Below are positions 33,787 through 44,669 of a stretch of DNA of 64,000 bases, in pieces. Origin of the DNA: Hysterangium stoloniferum. Lineage: Eukaryota > Basidiomycota > Agaricomycetes > Hysterangiales > Hysterangiaceae. The notes below the pieces were generated by a model that was not told where the DNA came from, searched no databases, and saw nothing but the letters and a program-made list of their open reading frames with translations. The stretch is from NCBI GenBank assembly GCA_015178975.1, contig WHVD01000087.1:1-64000 (forward strand). The letters are read 5' to 3'. Positions within the stretch are counted from its first letter, which is position 1; each line of letters starts with the position of its first letter. The translations under genes and the position numbers were made by a program.

Positions 33787-33995
33787 ACAGTGGCTCAAAA
33801 AATTGTTCCAATGTTGTTTTGGAAAGATTGATCACAATACAAATACCAGACATTAGACAATTCTTAAAACATTATCCAATATAGTAAAGGATCTTAGCTT
33901 GAACTCAACACTTGGATTATGTAATTTGAATCCAAATTGGTGGAATAATAAATAAAACAAAATAATTACTCATTGGAACAATTTTTTGACTAAAT
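33787..33995 (+). mobile_element. Mariner-like MITE remnant
   Basis: The left end TACAGTGGCTCAAAAAATTG is typical of Tc1/mariner termini. The inner terminal part (TTGTTCCAATG) recurs inverted at the right (CATTGGAACAATTTTTTGA, about 33971-33989). The outermost right bases are degraded. The left half is also found inverted at 13100-13190. Confidence 0.65.
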
Positions 33996-34854
33996 GCCTT
34001 CAAATCTGAAACCTGAAACCTGAACTACTGTATATGTCCCCTTCAAGTTGCTGCCAGTGTTCTCAACATCAGGAGAATCAGGACTCTCTAATTCACTCAC
34101 AACAGGATAATGGCACAGCATTGGAGTGGCCAACATACTGAGATGCTATAGTGTTGAGGAACAAGATGCTACATATACATATGTACATATGTATGTATCA
34201 GCCAGAAACAGGTGAACAAGGGTATGTATGTAGTAAACAGTTAGCTCACCTCAATCTCATATGATAGTACAACAAACTGAGGTAAAGCTACAATGTGTGA
34301 ACTGTATATATACATAAGACAAACAATGGCTAAGTGAGTGGTACAAGGAGTGAGACATAAGGGCAAAAGGAATATAGTAAAAATGATCATGCTATTTTTA
34401 CCTGTGCTAGTATATTTCTTTTTAATGATCACACATGTACTAAATAAATAACATAGGTGCATAATATAGTCTATTGTACTATCTATCATATGAGACTGAG
34501 ATAAATATTCTAGGAATATCATTTTTAGTATATAGTGGTAGTAAGGGAGCCTTGAATACATAGATCAATGGAGGTGATGCACTTGTGACTTGTGACTAGA
34601 TTCTTGTACCCCACCATGTAGTACAGCTTGTATGCTGTTGTCCTTGGCTTGTTGAAATCATGTGCAGATTTGTCTCTAGCCAAATTGAAGACCAAAAAGA
34701 ATTGTGGGTTTAGCCTAGACATTGTGGTCTCATAATAACACTTATAGACAAGGCATGATTGCACAATGCAGATGTCACCATACACAACAACAACCTATAT
34801 CACAACCCATATCCATAGAGTAATGTCCAAAGAATTAAATGCATGCTTTATGAG
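33996..34854. other. AT-rich gene-poor stretch
   Basis: No recognisable gene. The longest minus-strand open frame (34785-34525, 86 codons, with SRLNPQFFLVFNLARDKSA) has normal composition but no family I can name. Short ATGTATGTA-type repeats occur near 34170-34200. Confidence 0.35.
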
Positions 34855-35115
34855 TAAATATCAAAAATAGTATGAGTTGACTTATTGTAATACACAATCT
34901 ACAAGGGTTTAATAGACTTGTTATAAGAGTACTTGTGTGTCAATCAAAGTGTCAGTTTGTGAACCACCTTCTGACATGATAGGTTTGGTGATATTTTAGG
35001 TGTACATAGGTAAAACCATGCATTAACCTCCCTGGGAATGGTCCACAATAATGAACCGCTCCCTAGGAGAAGGGTGTTTCATCATCATTTCCAACAGCAA
35101 ATGAGCACTCGCCAT
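34855..35115 (+). repeat. Dispersed repeat R1, copy 1
   Basis: About 260 bp shared with 43790-44090 (same strand) and 47940-48200 (opposite strand). The best-kept blocks are TCTGACATGATRGGTTTGGT and the end AGGGTGTTTCRTCAYCATTT. No coding frame is kept across the copies. Confidence 0.8.
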
Positions 35116-36399
35116 TATGTTTTGGGGGAATACGAGGATCAAAAAAATATGATGAAATGATAGCACATTGATCGGTCGAACGTCACAAATTCTAAGCTAG
35201 GTTGGTGGGGAAGGAAATACAACCGCTTCGCAAAAAAGAAGATGGTAAATGAATACTGCAGTAACTCGGAATATATGGATATTTTTACAAGCATTTTTTG
35301 AAATAATACCTTCGAATGCATTTAATGAGCATCTATCTAATGCCGCAACAAACCAGAATATTTGGAAGGATTCACCTCGGCTACTAGTATCGTTATTTCT
35401 GGCACAAATATGATGAGGAAACGCCCCAGCTATTGCCAAGAAGCTAGCCGTTGGAATGGGGCCTATAAGCGTTGGAAGTAGCAGAGTTGGTATTAAGTTG
35501 CAACGACAGCCCACATTTTATGCGCGAAAATCTCACCAAGCAAAAGGGGTCAGAAGGAGCCGCGTGTCGTTGCATTTCAGGGGCCTGCAACACGTCCTGG
35601 TGGCGCAGTAAATCAGTGTTACAACATGTGAGCGATGAGCAGTGGCGACTGAGCACAGATCATATTCCGAAACGCAGTGGGAGGCAAAACGATTGAAACG
35701 TCAGTGGTACAGTTTACAACACATGCACATCAGTAAAATGAGCATGTGCTCTGGAGCCTCCAGGAGGCTCCAGTGGCACCGGAGTATTCAGAGAACATTG
35801 CCCGGTTTCAAATGCTCTCAGAGCACTATAGAGATGACAATATCTCTTGCAAATATTTTTCTCTCACTACTCTCACTCCTCTAGTTACTCTAGCTATATT
35901 TATAATATTTACAATAAATATTCATTTAGAAAAATAAATTTAAAAAATTCAAATACAATTGTGATGCAGAAAGTGATTATTATTATTATTATCAAACATT
36001 AGTATCACTAGTCACACAATTACAAAACACAATAAAAAATATAAGAAAAAATGATCCAAAATACATAAATAAATAAAAACATGCCATAGACAATGTTCAC
36101 ACTATAAGCAATGAAACAACCAGTATAGTTGGCTGTCATAAAGACATGTAGAGCTTGTTGTTATAAAAAATATAACCCAGTGAGAAAGACAACAGTAACA
36201 ATACTGCATCTTCCAGCACAGCAAGGACATTAATGTGACAAGCAAAAAAAACAAGAAAGAAAAGGAGAAACAGTATATTCCAAGCAGAAGTAAGGACAAG
36301 TGTGGGGGTGAGGGCCAAGATGAATCCAAAGTGTTGAGGCAGAGACAATGATGTGAAGGTGAAGGAAGAGATGCATAGAGATGAAGGCGGAGATGAGGA
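35116..36399. other. Gene-poor stretch with a short near-perfect palindrome
   Basis: Contains a 21-bp palindrome, TGGAGCCTCC-A-GGAGGCTCCA, at about 35754-35774 and AT-rich sequence around 35890-36060. Minus-strand frames at 35514-35197 and 36404-36102 show no family I recognise. Confidence 0.35.
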
Positions 36400-36407
36400 A
36401 ACAAGTG

Positions 36408-36552
36408 TTAGAATATTGCAAGCCATTGAGAGTGCTCACAGTCTAACTACACTCAGCTATTTAGTACTGTACAGTAGCTTAGTCATCACATGTATTTCGG
36501 TAGGGACTTTGCCATCCCCTCACCCACATGAAATCCAATTGCATATTCTTAC
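36408..36552 (+). mobile_element. 145-bp MITE with 8-bp target-site duplication (hAT-like)
   Basis: Ends TTAGAATATTGCAA and TTGCATATTCTTAC are imperfect terminal inverted repeats. AACAAGTG is repeated exactly at 36400-36407 and 36553-36560; 8-bp duplications are characteristic of hAT transposition. A full copy lies at 62924-63068 and a partial one at about 36950-37050. Confidence 0.82.
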
Positions 36553-36560
36553 AACAAGTG

Positions 36561-37220
36561 TGGATAGTGCTAGATACGCAGGCAGAGAAAGGATAAGGTC
36601 ACAAAGAGGAAGGTGATGAGAGCATGAAGGGAAACTAAGCAGGGCCACACCGCTATAAGTATGTCATGGAATGTTTGAACCGTGACTGGTATGCTACTAT
36701 GACTGATGCATGTTTATCACATTATGTCACATTATTTCCCAGCAATATAGTGGCTCAGGGTTCTAGCCGGCTGTATCTAAATCTATGTGAATGTATTTAC
36801 TCTCTCTCAGAGCCTCTGGGAGCTAGTGCCTATCCTCTATAGCCTATTGAATAAGACAAATAAGGAAGAGATCTCAGGTTCCAAGTAATGAAACTCTGTT
36901 ATATTTTGTTAGAAGTCCTAGTGTTGCACGTTGTCGACGCTCGGCTAATTGTGTACTATACAGTAGCTTAGTCATCGGTTGTATTCTAGGTAGGGACTTT
37001 GTCATCCCCTCACCCACATGAAATCCTGTTGCATATTCTTACATATTTCTGCTTTAAATAATCTAGAAGTGATATTGGTACATTATCTGTTGTATGATGT
37101 TTTGTACTTTAAGCACTCTGAGAGCCTCTGGGAGTCAGCACCTATCCTCTACAGCCAAAAAAAGGGACAGGAGCAAACCGGATCATGGCCGGCAGCTCCA
37201 GCGGCTAAACCACTGTACTG
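36561..37220. repeat. Duplicated MITE-associated sequence
   Basis: A partial copy of the 145-bp MITE lies at about 36950-37050. A second duplicated block (AGAGCCTCTGGGAG...CCTATCCTCTA) occurs at about 36808-36840 and 37121-37153. No gene is seen. Confidence 0.5.
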
Positions 37221-37583
37221 ATGCAGAGGACTGCGAATACGATATACAGGTTAGGGAATAAAATGAATTATAATATGACAGTAGAACATTGTCACGCTAT
37301 GTCCATTCAGCAACTCCAACTTGCAACAACACACTGGTATCTGATGATAGCGCGGTCTATCTTGGGGATCTACAACCAAGAAGGTTCGCCCAATCGTGCT
37401 AAGCTTCATCCTGTAATGACGATAGTGGAGTTCGAGTTTTGCTCACATCGCCCCAACAGTGGCAAAGACATTATCACCTATGAAGTTGCCGTTCGTCTTC
37501 TCCTTTCTTTCGGAGAGTCAAGCCGCACTCCAATCGTCCGACGATTCGTCACCCGTTCGTCACTAACCAGGTTCCGAAGCTGA
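37221..37583 (+). CDS. Possible short ORF of unknown function
   Basis: This 120-codon frame opens on a non-ATG or internal codon and ends at 37583. Composition is ordinary, with Ser/Arg at the C-terminus. No domain is recognised and no intron signals join it convincingly to neighbours. It could be a gene remnant. The following 37584-38420 shows no gene. Confidence 0.2.
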   Translation: MQRTANTIYRLGNKMNYNMTVEHCHAMSIQQLQLATTHWYLMIARSILGIYNQEGSPNRAKLHPVMTIVEFEFCSHRPNSGKDIITYEVAVRLLLSFGESSRTPIVRRFVTRSSLTRFRS

Positions 37584-38514
37584 TTTTCACCGAAATGGCA
37601 CCTTAGGGTCGCTTCTTTGGAGAAATGGAAGTGGCCATCTCACTCCAAATTCCTATGAGGAAGGCAGAGCTGGGCAACCAAAGTCTCTCGGATGTTGAAT
37701 ATGAGCACGGCGAAGTGTATGTCACTGTATCACATGGACTCCTTGAAGCCTAATTCGTTCTTTTAACGATGTATCTAGGATATACCATTTTCACTAATGC
37801 GAATCCCTTCATAGTTTTCGTAGCTCACTGACATTTATTCGACCGTCTTTCTTTTTACGCCTGTGTACATCTCAACTTCTAGTTAAATGAATAGTTAATA
37901 TCCGTAGTGTTAAAGATATAAGTAGCAATCTCGGGCTTGTGGTATTACAACACGCTTTCTTTCTCCAGTGTGACTTTGACCAACCGTGGAAATATAATCT
38001 CGCAGACTTGACTTCGTCGGCATTGTGATGTTAAGCCATTCATTAAGGTAAGGCTGATCTACAAAGGCGATTGGCCAATTATGCCAGAGAGTCTATGTCT
38101 TGTAACTCTATCTTGTAGTCATTCGAGGAGCTTTATGTAATAGTGAGAGGATCGGTTTTGGTTCGAATATAATTCACTACTATCCATTACCTGCGAAATA
38201 TTAGGTCTCCCCGTGGCTTCAAAGAATTTGCTTAACAGTGCAAGCATAGCATAATCTAATTGGGATGCAGATTTGCATATTTTTATGAGTTTTCTGCAAC
38301 AACAATCAATTAAATGTCTCGTTGAAACAGATTAACAGAAAAATTACGAACAGCAACAGGGGTACAACGCAAATACTCTCATCCAGTCTATGCGACATTT
38401 AAGACTCTCTGGAGACGGTGAATTAAATGAAGTGTAAGGGTCATATGTTCTACTCGCTCATTAATGCCAATGAAATCGGTTGGAGATCTACTACATCAGG
38501 AAAGTGGGAAGATC

Positions 38515-38818
38515 TACTAATCGCAATCACTATTCAACAAGGTGTGTCCTCAGCATACGCCTTTCAACAAGTTTTTTTCAACTCCCCAAGGATCTCCGTC
38601 ATCTCAAGCCCATTTCATCCGCATCTCTAATTCTATGCACATTTTGTCGCTTGCTTTCACCGACACGGCCTTGGTATCTCTGAGAACATTGCCTATTTCG
38701 TTTTCGAGAGCTTCATCCGTTCTTATGCCCACAAACCCACGATAAAGTGGCTCTTGATTATGCCTCTCGGACTCCGAGTATGAGCGTAATGCGGGCAGCA
38801 TTCTCTATCCACAGGCCA
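38515..38818 (-). pseudogene. Inverted copy of a glycosyltransferase 3' exon
   Basis: On the minus strand it reads EPLYRGFVGIRTDEALENEI and continues as in the last exon of the UDP-glycosyltransferase at 46496-46811 (KPLHRGCVRVGTDAALENEI). It mirrors 40436-40755 on the plus strand, so the two captured exon ends form an inverted repeat about 1.6 kb apart. Confidence 0.8.
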
Positions 38819-38827
38819 CACATCAGG

Positions 38828-39358
38828 AGTTACAACATTTAAGGCGGCACTAAAATATTATCTAAACCTGTTTACAAAACTTTAAGTCCTAAAATGGATA
38901 TGAACTCAGTTATTACTTCAATTTTAGACATGATCTGAACTTGTTGTTTAGGACACACTTTTACCAGAGTTTTTATTCTAAGTCCAGACAAATGTTTACT
39001 CCTTATAGAAACCTCAAGTTTGAACATAGGTTTAAAAATAAAATAAAATCCTAAGTTTTGTAATGACCTTAAACTAATTGCCCACTCATCACCCGCCCAT
39101 GCAGGCAATTAGTTTAAGGTCATTACAAAACTTAGGGTTTTATTTTATTTTTAAACCTATGTTCAGACTTGAGGTTTCTATAAGGAGTAAACATTTGTCT
39201 GGACTTAGAATAAAAACTCTGGTAAAAGTGTGTCCTAAACAACAAGTTCAGATCACGTCTAAAATTGAAGTAATAACTGAGTTCAAATCCATTTTAGGAC
39301 TTAAAGTTTTGTAAACAGGTTTAGATAATATTTTAGTGCCGCCTTAAATGTTGTAACT
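38828..39358. mobile_element. 531-bp fold-back element (near-perfect hairpin)
   Basis: The left arm 38828-39082 and right arm 39104-39358 are nearly identical inverted copies (255 bp each) around a 21-nt loop (39083-39103). The termini are AGTTACAACATTTAAGGCGG and its complement. It lies directly at the inner edge of the inverted glycosyltransferase fragment. No ORF of transposase type is present. Confidence 0.9.
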
Positions 39359-39360
39359 CT

Positions 39361-40435
39361 GGAACGGACTAATTCCGTTAGTACGTGTTCTTTGTAATGG
39401 GAATGTTTCCCCTTTTAAGCTCCGCCATCGTGGAGTCAGCTCCCGCCGTCTTTTGTCTCTTGCCACCATCTTCTGAGTGGCCGGCCCTCAAGGATTGCCC
39501 AGGCTTTCCTTGAGTAATTTTCTTTTTCCTTGGAATCTCCACCCGGACACCACTCTAGTTTTGGCACTGCCCATAGAGTGGTCCGTTCGTCCTTCCCAGC
39601 AGGGGGTTCGGAAAATGGGTGGCTCAGATATCCTTCACCCCTTTTGAAGTCCATCCTGCCTTTCTGAAAACCACTCCGGATCTTTGAACCATAATGGCTT
39701 ATACTATGACTTCGTCACCCCATCGCTGCCATGTTCCTATGATTGAACCATAATGGCTACCCTACACTATGCCGACCGCATCGGCCCTTTGCAACCCATG
39801 TTCCTATGACAATTCAGTGGCTCTTTGAAGACACAGCTTCTCTGTCTTCCCTCTCTTCATCCTGGCAGGATCCTTCAACTGCATTCTTTTGGCGACATTC
39901 GTGATATGTTCGCTCCCGGCCCTCTGTGCCTCCATTCCATTCTTTCATTGGGCTCGCTATGTCCCCATCAGCATGTTTTGCGCAATGGAGCCTGTGGCCC
40001 CTGGATTCGCGTCCACCAGGGGTCCACTCACCCAAACATGGACAAAGACAAAGATGGAACGGACTAATTCCGTTAGTACATGTTCTTTGTAATGGGAATG
40101 TTTCCCCTTTTAAGCTCCGCCATCGTGGAGTCAGCTCCCGCCACCTTTTGTCTCTTGCCACCATCTTCTGAGTGGCCGGCCCTCAAGGATTGCCCAGGCT
40201 TTCCTTGAGTAATTTTCTTTTTCCCGCCATCCCACCCTTTCCTGCTCCTTTATTGCCCTAAAACTCGTAGTTTAGATTGATTTTTCATGTATTTACTATT
40301 AGTTTGGCATGCTGTTGGGGCTCGCTCATGTCCCCATCAGCATGTTTTGCGCAATGGAGCCTGTGGCCCCTGGATTCGCGTCCACCGGGGGTCCACTCAC
40401 CCAAACATGGACAAAGACAAAGACTGATGTGCATG
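39361..40435 (+). repeat. Cassette with two interleaved direct repeats
   Basis: A 170-bp block beginning GGAACGGACTAATTCCGTTA occurs at 39361-39531 and 40056-40226. A second block of about 110 bp (TGTCCCCATCAGCATGTTTT onward) occurs at 39959-40054 and 40329-40425. The order A-B-A-B indicates a tandem duplication of about 0.4-0.7 kb. The block B frame reads ISMFCAMEPVAPGFAST in both copies. Confidence 0.8.
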
Positions 40436-40755
40436 GCCTGTGGATAGAGATTAACCGCCGGCTGCTGCCCGCATTACGCTCATACTCGGAGTCCGAGAGG
40501 CATAATCAAGAGCCACTTTATCGTGGGTTTGTGGGCATAAGAACGGATGAAGCTCTCGAAAACGAAATAGGCAATGTTCTCAGAGATACCAGGGCCGTGT
40601 CGGTGAAAGCAAGCGACAAAATGTGCATAGAATTAGAGATGCGGATGGAATGGGCTTGGGATGACGGAGATGCCCTTGGGGAGTTGAAAAAAACTTGTTG
40701 AAAGACGTATGCTAAGGACACACCTTGTTGAATAGTGATTGCGATTAGTAGTACG
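40436..40755 (+). pseudogene. Glycosyltransferase 3' exon fragment
   Basis: Frame 40436-40701 reads RTDEALENEIGNVLRDTRA and DALGELKK, homologous to the last exon of the UDP-glycosyltransferase at 46496-46811. It is joined upstream to the direct-repeat cassette and not to a catalytic domain. It pairs with the inverted copy at 38515-38818. Confidence 0.82.
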
Positions 40756-40865
40756 CTGGCCGTGCTAGAGCTTAATGAAGATGATGATGCATACGACCTC
40801 AAAATGAACTTTCATTCAGCTGTATATATTCATTTTCCATTGGGGAGATCCTACCGAATGAAAAT

Positions 40866-40867
<2 letters not shown>

Positions 40868-40905
<38 letters not shown>

Positions 40906-40906
40906 C
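40868..40906 (+). repeat. (CT)n(AT)n microsatellite
   Basis: About 13 CT units run directly into about 7 AT units. Confidence 0.95.
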
Positions 40907-41550
40907 AAGAATAATGTAATAATGATTTTAATTCCTCTCCGACAGTGAGAGCGCACGGATGGCCAGAATTATCGTGAGTTTCTTACGTATATCCTAAATA
41001 GAAAGTGACTGTAAATCTTACTGGCGAGTAAAGGTTATATGTGACAAGATTAAAATAGGGACTGGAGCAAAGTGGATGGGTTGGATGAGAGTTTGACTAC
41101 ATTTTAACCAACTTGAGACATGGGGCCGGATAAAGCTCAACTTTAACAGTTAGTAGGTTAGGCGGAGTACCCTATCAACAGAACAAAGCTCTAAGTGGAT
41201 TTGGCATAAGTACCTTGGTTTCTAAGAGAAGAACATTAGTACAATGTTTCTCAATCTGGAAGGTTTGGAGCCTCGGGGGGGAGTCTCGAGGCTTAAAACC
41301 ATTGTATGGTGAAGAAAGGAAAACATTCAAATACGCTTAGATCAACTCATTTTTTGTTCTCCAAAAAATATTCCTGGTATTCATTCAATCTTGGCAATTT
41401 TGGAAATCTATAGTAAAAGGAATAGGTATCACCAACAATGTTAGGGAGCCACCAGATTCTGCATAAAGATTTCTCATTAGTCGCTCCCCTACTGGTTCGA
41501 CACGGCAATGTAAACGTAGTTGCATTAGGCTATCATAGGACATTGTGATA
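40907..41550. other. Intergenic region between glycosyltransferase fragment and RMT2 3' end
   Basis: No gene is seen. The 41380-41550 part is the downstream (3') side of RMT2. Confidence 0.4.
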
Positions 41551-43060
41551 CTACATCTGAACCATTTTTGCAAGTGGTAACCTATACAGCCTCGCTTTGA
41601 AGTAAGACTTGGTATCACCCCAACGGTCTGTAGGTGAACCATCTTCCACATCCACATCAACCCACTCTACATTAAAACCTATTTCTTTCAGATGAAGTTC
41701 TGAAAGTTGAGTATAAACGTCATAGAACAGTAGATCTAATTGGGATAACAACAAGGGGTGTTATTGAAGTTTTAGAGTAAGACCGTAGGGATACGCACTT
41801 GTTGCACCAAGGCCATTGAAAAAGCTGAAACGAGACTCAGGTCCGTCAAGTAGATCAGGGAGGATATCAAAGAACTTTTTTAATTCTTCAAGAAACGGAG
41901 TTATCAGCGCCTGCGAATTTGGTCCCACTCAGGAACAAACCTTCGTATTGCTCTGCAAAGGTATCCACGTAAACGACATCCCATCCACCTTCTCCGTAAA
42001 TATCGCCTGTCTCAACAAAGTCTTGCCATCGTCCCTCAAGGATCCTCACACCTGGTCGGTCATACCATTTGTTTTGTCGCATGTGAGCCAGCACATCCCT
42101 ATGAGGTTCAATTATGGCATGGCATGATGGGGGAGGATCTAAATTTTGAAACATAGTATCTATCTGTAATTTTTCAACGTTTTTAGGGTCGGCCAGGTGA
42201 ACTAAGGGATTACATACGATTCCAAGTCCGAATCCAACATTAAGAACACGGAGCCCAGAAGATCGTGCTGGATGTTCACCACAAAGAATCTCCACGGTAC
42301 GTCGCACTATAAACAACTTAAAAATGAGATATATACCACTTCAGGAAATGAAGAGCCATTTACTGATGCCGCGCTCCCAGCCCATCATAACGCCAACTGT
42401 TATGCCGTCTGATACGACACTGCAAATTTCTTGACCATATGAGTCGCGAGAAAAGATAAGTCTAGAATTCAAAAATGCAGTGGTGGACCCGAAAGGTCCG
42501 CCGTCGACGCTCCGTAGAACGTCGGATGAATTCTCTGATTTAGTTGATAGCACGTGTAATAAAAATTCTAACGAAAAAGGATGAGTTCATCAAAAGAAAT
42601 ACGGGAGGAATTTTGTTCATCCAACAGACCTGATCTTAATCCAGCATCCCGAATAATCCTATAAGACTCTTCGTCGTTCAACGAAAGCGCGACATCACCC
42701 GCCGTGTTGCCCAAATCGTCAACTATACATCACTTATTATCTTTTCATCGTGTCATCGGAAAACGGTGAAAAGCAGTGCATACCACAATTCCAGATTGCT
42801 CCTTTGTCCAATAATAATTGGACTAATTCCGGATTTTGAATATAACATGCGGCATGCAAAGCAGAGAGTCCGCCATCCTCCTGTTGGTACCAGAGAGGAG
42901 CTCCAACTTCAATGAGAGATTTTACTGTGAGAAGACTGGAGGGTGATGCATTTAGGATCGCCTCGACAAGATCATTACCCAATTTAATAGCCTTATCTAC
43001 CTGGACCTCTTCGGTGTCGATATCCATTGTGTTTTTGGTGGTACTAACGGGTGCAACCAT
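41551..43060 (-). CDS. RMT2: Protein arginine N5-methyltransferase, RMT2 type
   Basis: RMT2 methylates the delta nitrogen of arginine, in yeast on a ribosomal protein. The minus-strand gene has about seven exons. The N-terminus carries ankyrin-type sequence (GGLSALHAACYIQNPELVQL near 42850), which is the usual RMT2 layout. The methyltransferase part has the SAM-binding RVLNVGFGLGI (about 42245-42210), then IIEPHRDVLAHMR and DVVYVDTFAEQYE. The C-terminal block is LHLKEIGFNVEWVDVDV with YFKARLYRLP, ending at a stop at 41551. Introns of 50-66 nt with clean GT-AG ends restore the family frame at VDDLGNTAGD (42724), EFLLHVLS (42570), MRRTVEIL (42310), IIDTMFQN (42162) and NLLFYDVY (41735). No lesion is seen. 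Upstream lies a tRNA-like gene. Confidence 0.88.
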
Positions 43061-43180
43061 TCATTACGTAACGTCGTCTTACCGATGAATGCACAAATAA
43101 TTCGTGTGTTAACGAGATGAGAATCCTTCCCAGTCCTACTCTAAAGTGTTAGTTTGAGTAATGCTAGCAGTGCTTCCCAG

Positions 43181-43251
43181 GGTCAGGTGGTGTAATGGTT
43201 AACACCCCTGCTATATATGCAGAAGCCCTGGGTTCAATCCCCAGTCTGGCC
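43181..43251 (+). tRNA. tRNA-like gene, anticodon TAT (Ile), copy 1
   Basis: The 71-nt cloverleaf starts GGTCAGGTGGTGTAATGGTT. The acceptor GGTCAGG pairs with TCTGGCC, the D arm is GTGT/ACAC and the T arm is CTGGG-TTCAATC-CCCAG. A TTTT terminator follows at 43266. The anticodon loop TATATAT reads TAT, but position 33 is A where T is nearly universal, so function is doubtful. The gene lies in a 125-bp block repeated 283 bp downstream. Confidence 0.65.
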
Positions 43252-43463
43252 ATTCATTATCTACACTTTTAACAGGTTATGGGCCCCACTGTGTGCTATA
43301 GGGCATGGTTCCTGTGTGTAGAGTGAACAGCTATATTTGTGTGTGGTATAGTGGACAAGTCTGGACAAAAGAGCCAGAGAGGACCTATATCTGCTTATAG
43401 TATAGTTGAGTGCTAGCATTAAGGGAGTGTGTTAGTTTGAGTAATGCTAGCAGTGCTTCCCAG

Positions 43464-43534
43464 GGTCAGGTGGTGTAATGGTTAACACCCCTGCTATATA
43501 TGCAGAAGCCCTGGGTTCAATCCCCAGTCTGGCC
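43464..43534 (+). tRNA. tRNA-like gene, anticodon TAT (Ile), copy 2
   Basis: Identical in sequence to the copy at 43181-43251, including the TATATAT loop. The repeat also includes about 35 bp upstream (GTTAGTTTGAGTAATGCTAG) and the T-run downstream, so this is a recent tandem duplication. Confidence 0.65.
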
Positions 43535-43784
43535 ATTCATTATCTACACTTTTAACATAAAGACTCGTAGGAAGACTGATTTAGACGCAGTGCCCTTCCT
43601 ATTGAAATACGCGTGTTTCTATCACACACTTGAGTAGTAGAATACCCTCGCGCATGTAGCTACATATAAACTAATGGAATAATGGTGTCCTATATTTGCG
43701 CCATTAATAAATCTCAGAGTAAAAAGACCTTCACTGAATATCCTTCTATGCAGTACAGCCCCTCTAATCAATGTGTGCAGGTGT

Positions 43785-44090
43785 AACAAGTAAAATCAAA
43801 AATAGTATGAGTTGGCTTATTGTAAATACACAACAAGGGTTTAAGAAGCTTGTATCAAAGTACTTGTATCAATCAATGTGTCAGTTAGTGAGTCATCTTC
43901 TGACATGATGGGTTTGGTGATAGTTTAGGTGTACATGGGTAAAATCATGCATTAGCCTCACTGAGCATGGTCCACAATATGCATTTTCAAGGGTTTGATA
44001 GAGAGAGAGGGGTGAGCCCTTACAGAGGAGGGTGTTTCGTCACCATTTCCGACAAATAATGCTCAGTCAACACAGACGTGCAGATGACTA
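43785..44090 (+). repeat. Dispersed repeat R1, copy 2
   Basis: Same-strand copy of 34855-35115, with an extra segment (GGTTTGATAGAGAGAG and surroundings) that is also present in the inverted copy at 47940-48200. Confidence 0.8.
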
Positions 44091-44408
44091 TATTTTAGCA
44101 CCTGTAACAAGTAATGCCATAATACGATAAGTAAACTACTAAGAATATAATCATTGATAACGTACCTCAGTCGACACAGACGAGTGTAAACGACTGAGGT
44201 ATGGGTAACGCTGATACGAAATATAAGCAACGCTTACTATATGAGTTTGAGACATATGTGTCTGACTGTGAATCTCAAGGGAAATAGTCGGGCTGCCTAC
44301 GCCGCAAATATAGTCGGTTAAACTAAGCCGTGATACAGTGAGTGCGTATTATTGAAGGTTTCGCATATATATATTACATTTTATGTCTTCAATTTCTCTT
44401 TCCTTTCA

Positions 44409-44475
44409 ATGTCTACGAATCCCTCCATTTTTTTCGAGTCACATTTTGTGTTATTCCCAGGCTCGCATCCAGCGA
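44409..44475 (+). pseudogene. Orphan first exon of a glycosyltransferase paralogue
   Basis: The ATG at 44409 is followed by sequence closely resembling the first exon of the gene at 44670 (MSTNPSIF versus MSTQPAIFSSH). It is not followed by the second exon. It is a remnant of a tandem duplicate. Confidence 0.7.
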
Positions 44476-44669
44476 AGGATTTTATATCTTGTAGATTCAA
44501 GGCTTTTGCCGGTAAAGTTGAAATTAATTGAAACGAATCAGATGAGCGCTATAATACCAATATAGTGTTTTCCATACTAAGTAATTACTTTAAGATTGAG
44601 AATTCAGCCCTTAGTGTTGTATATAAATCACATTCGACACCTTCAATTGCTCGTTATCCCCTCCTTCCG

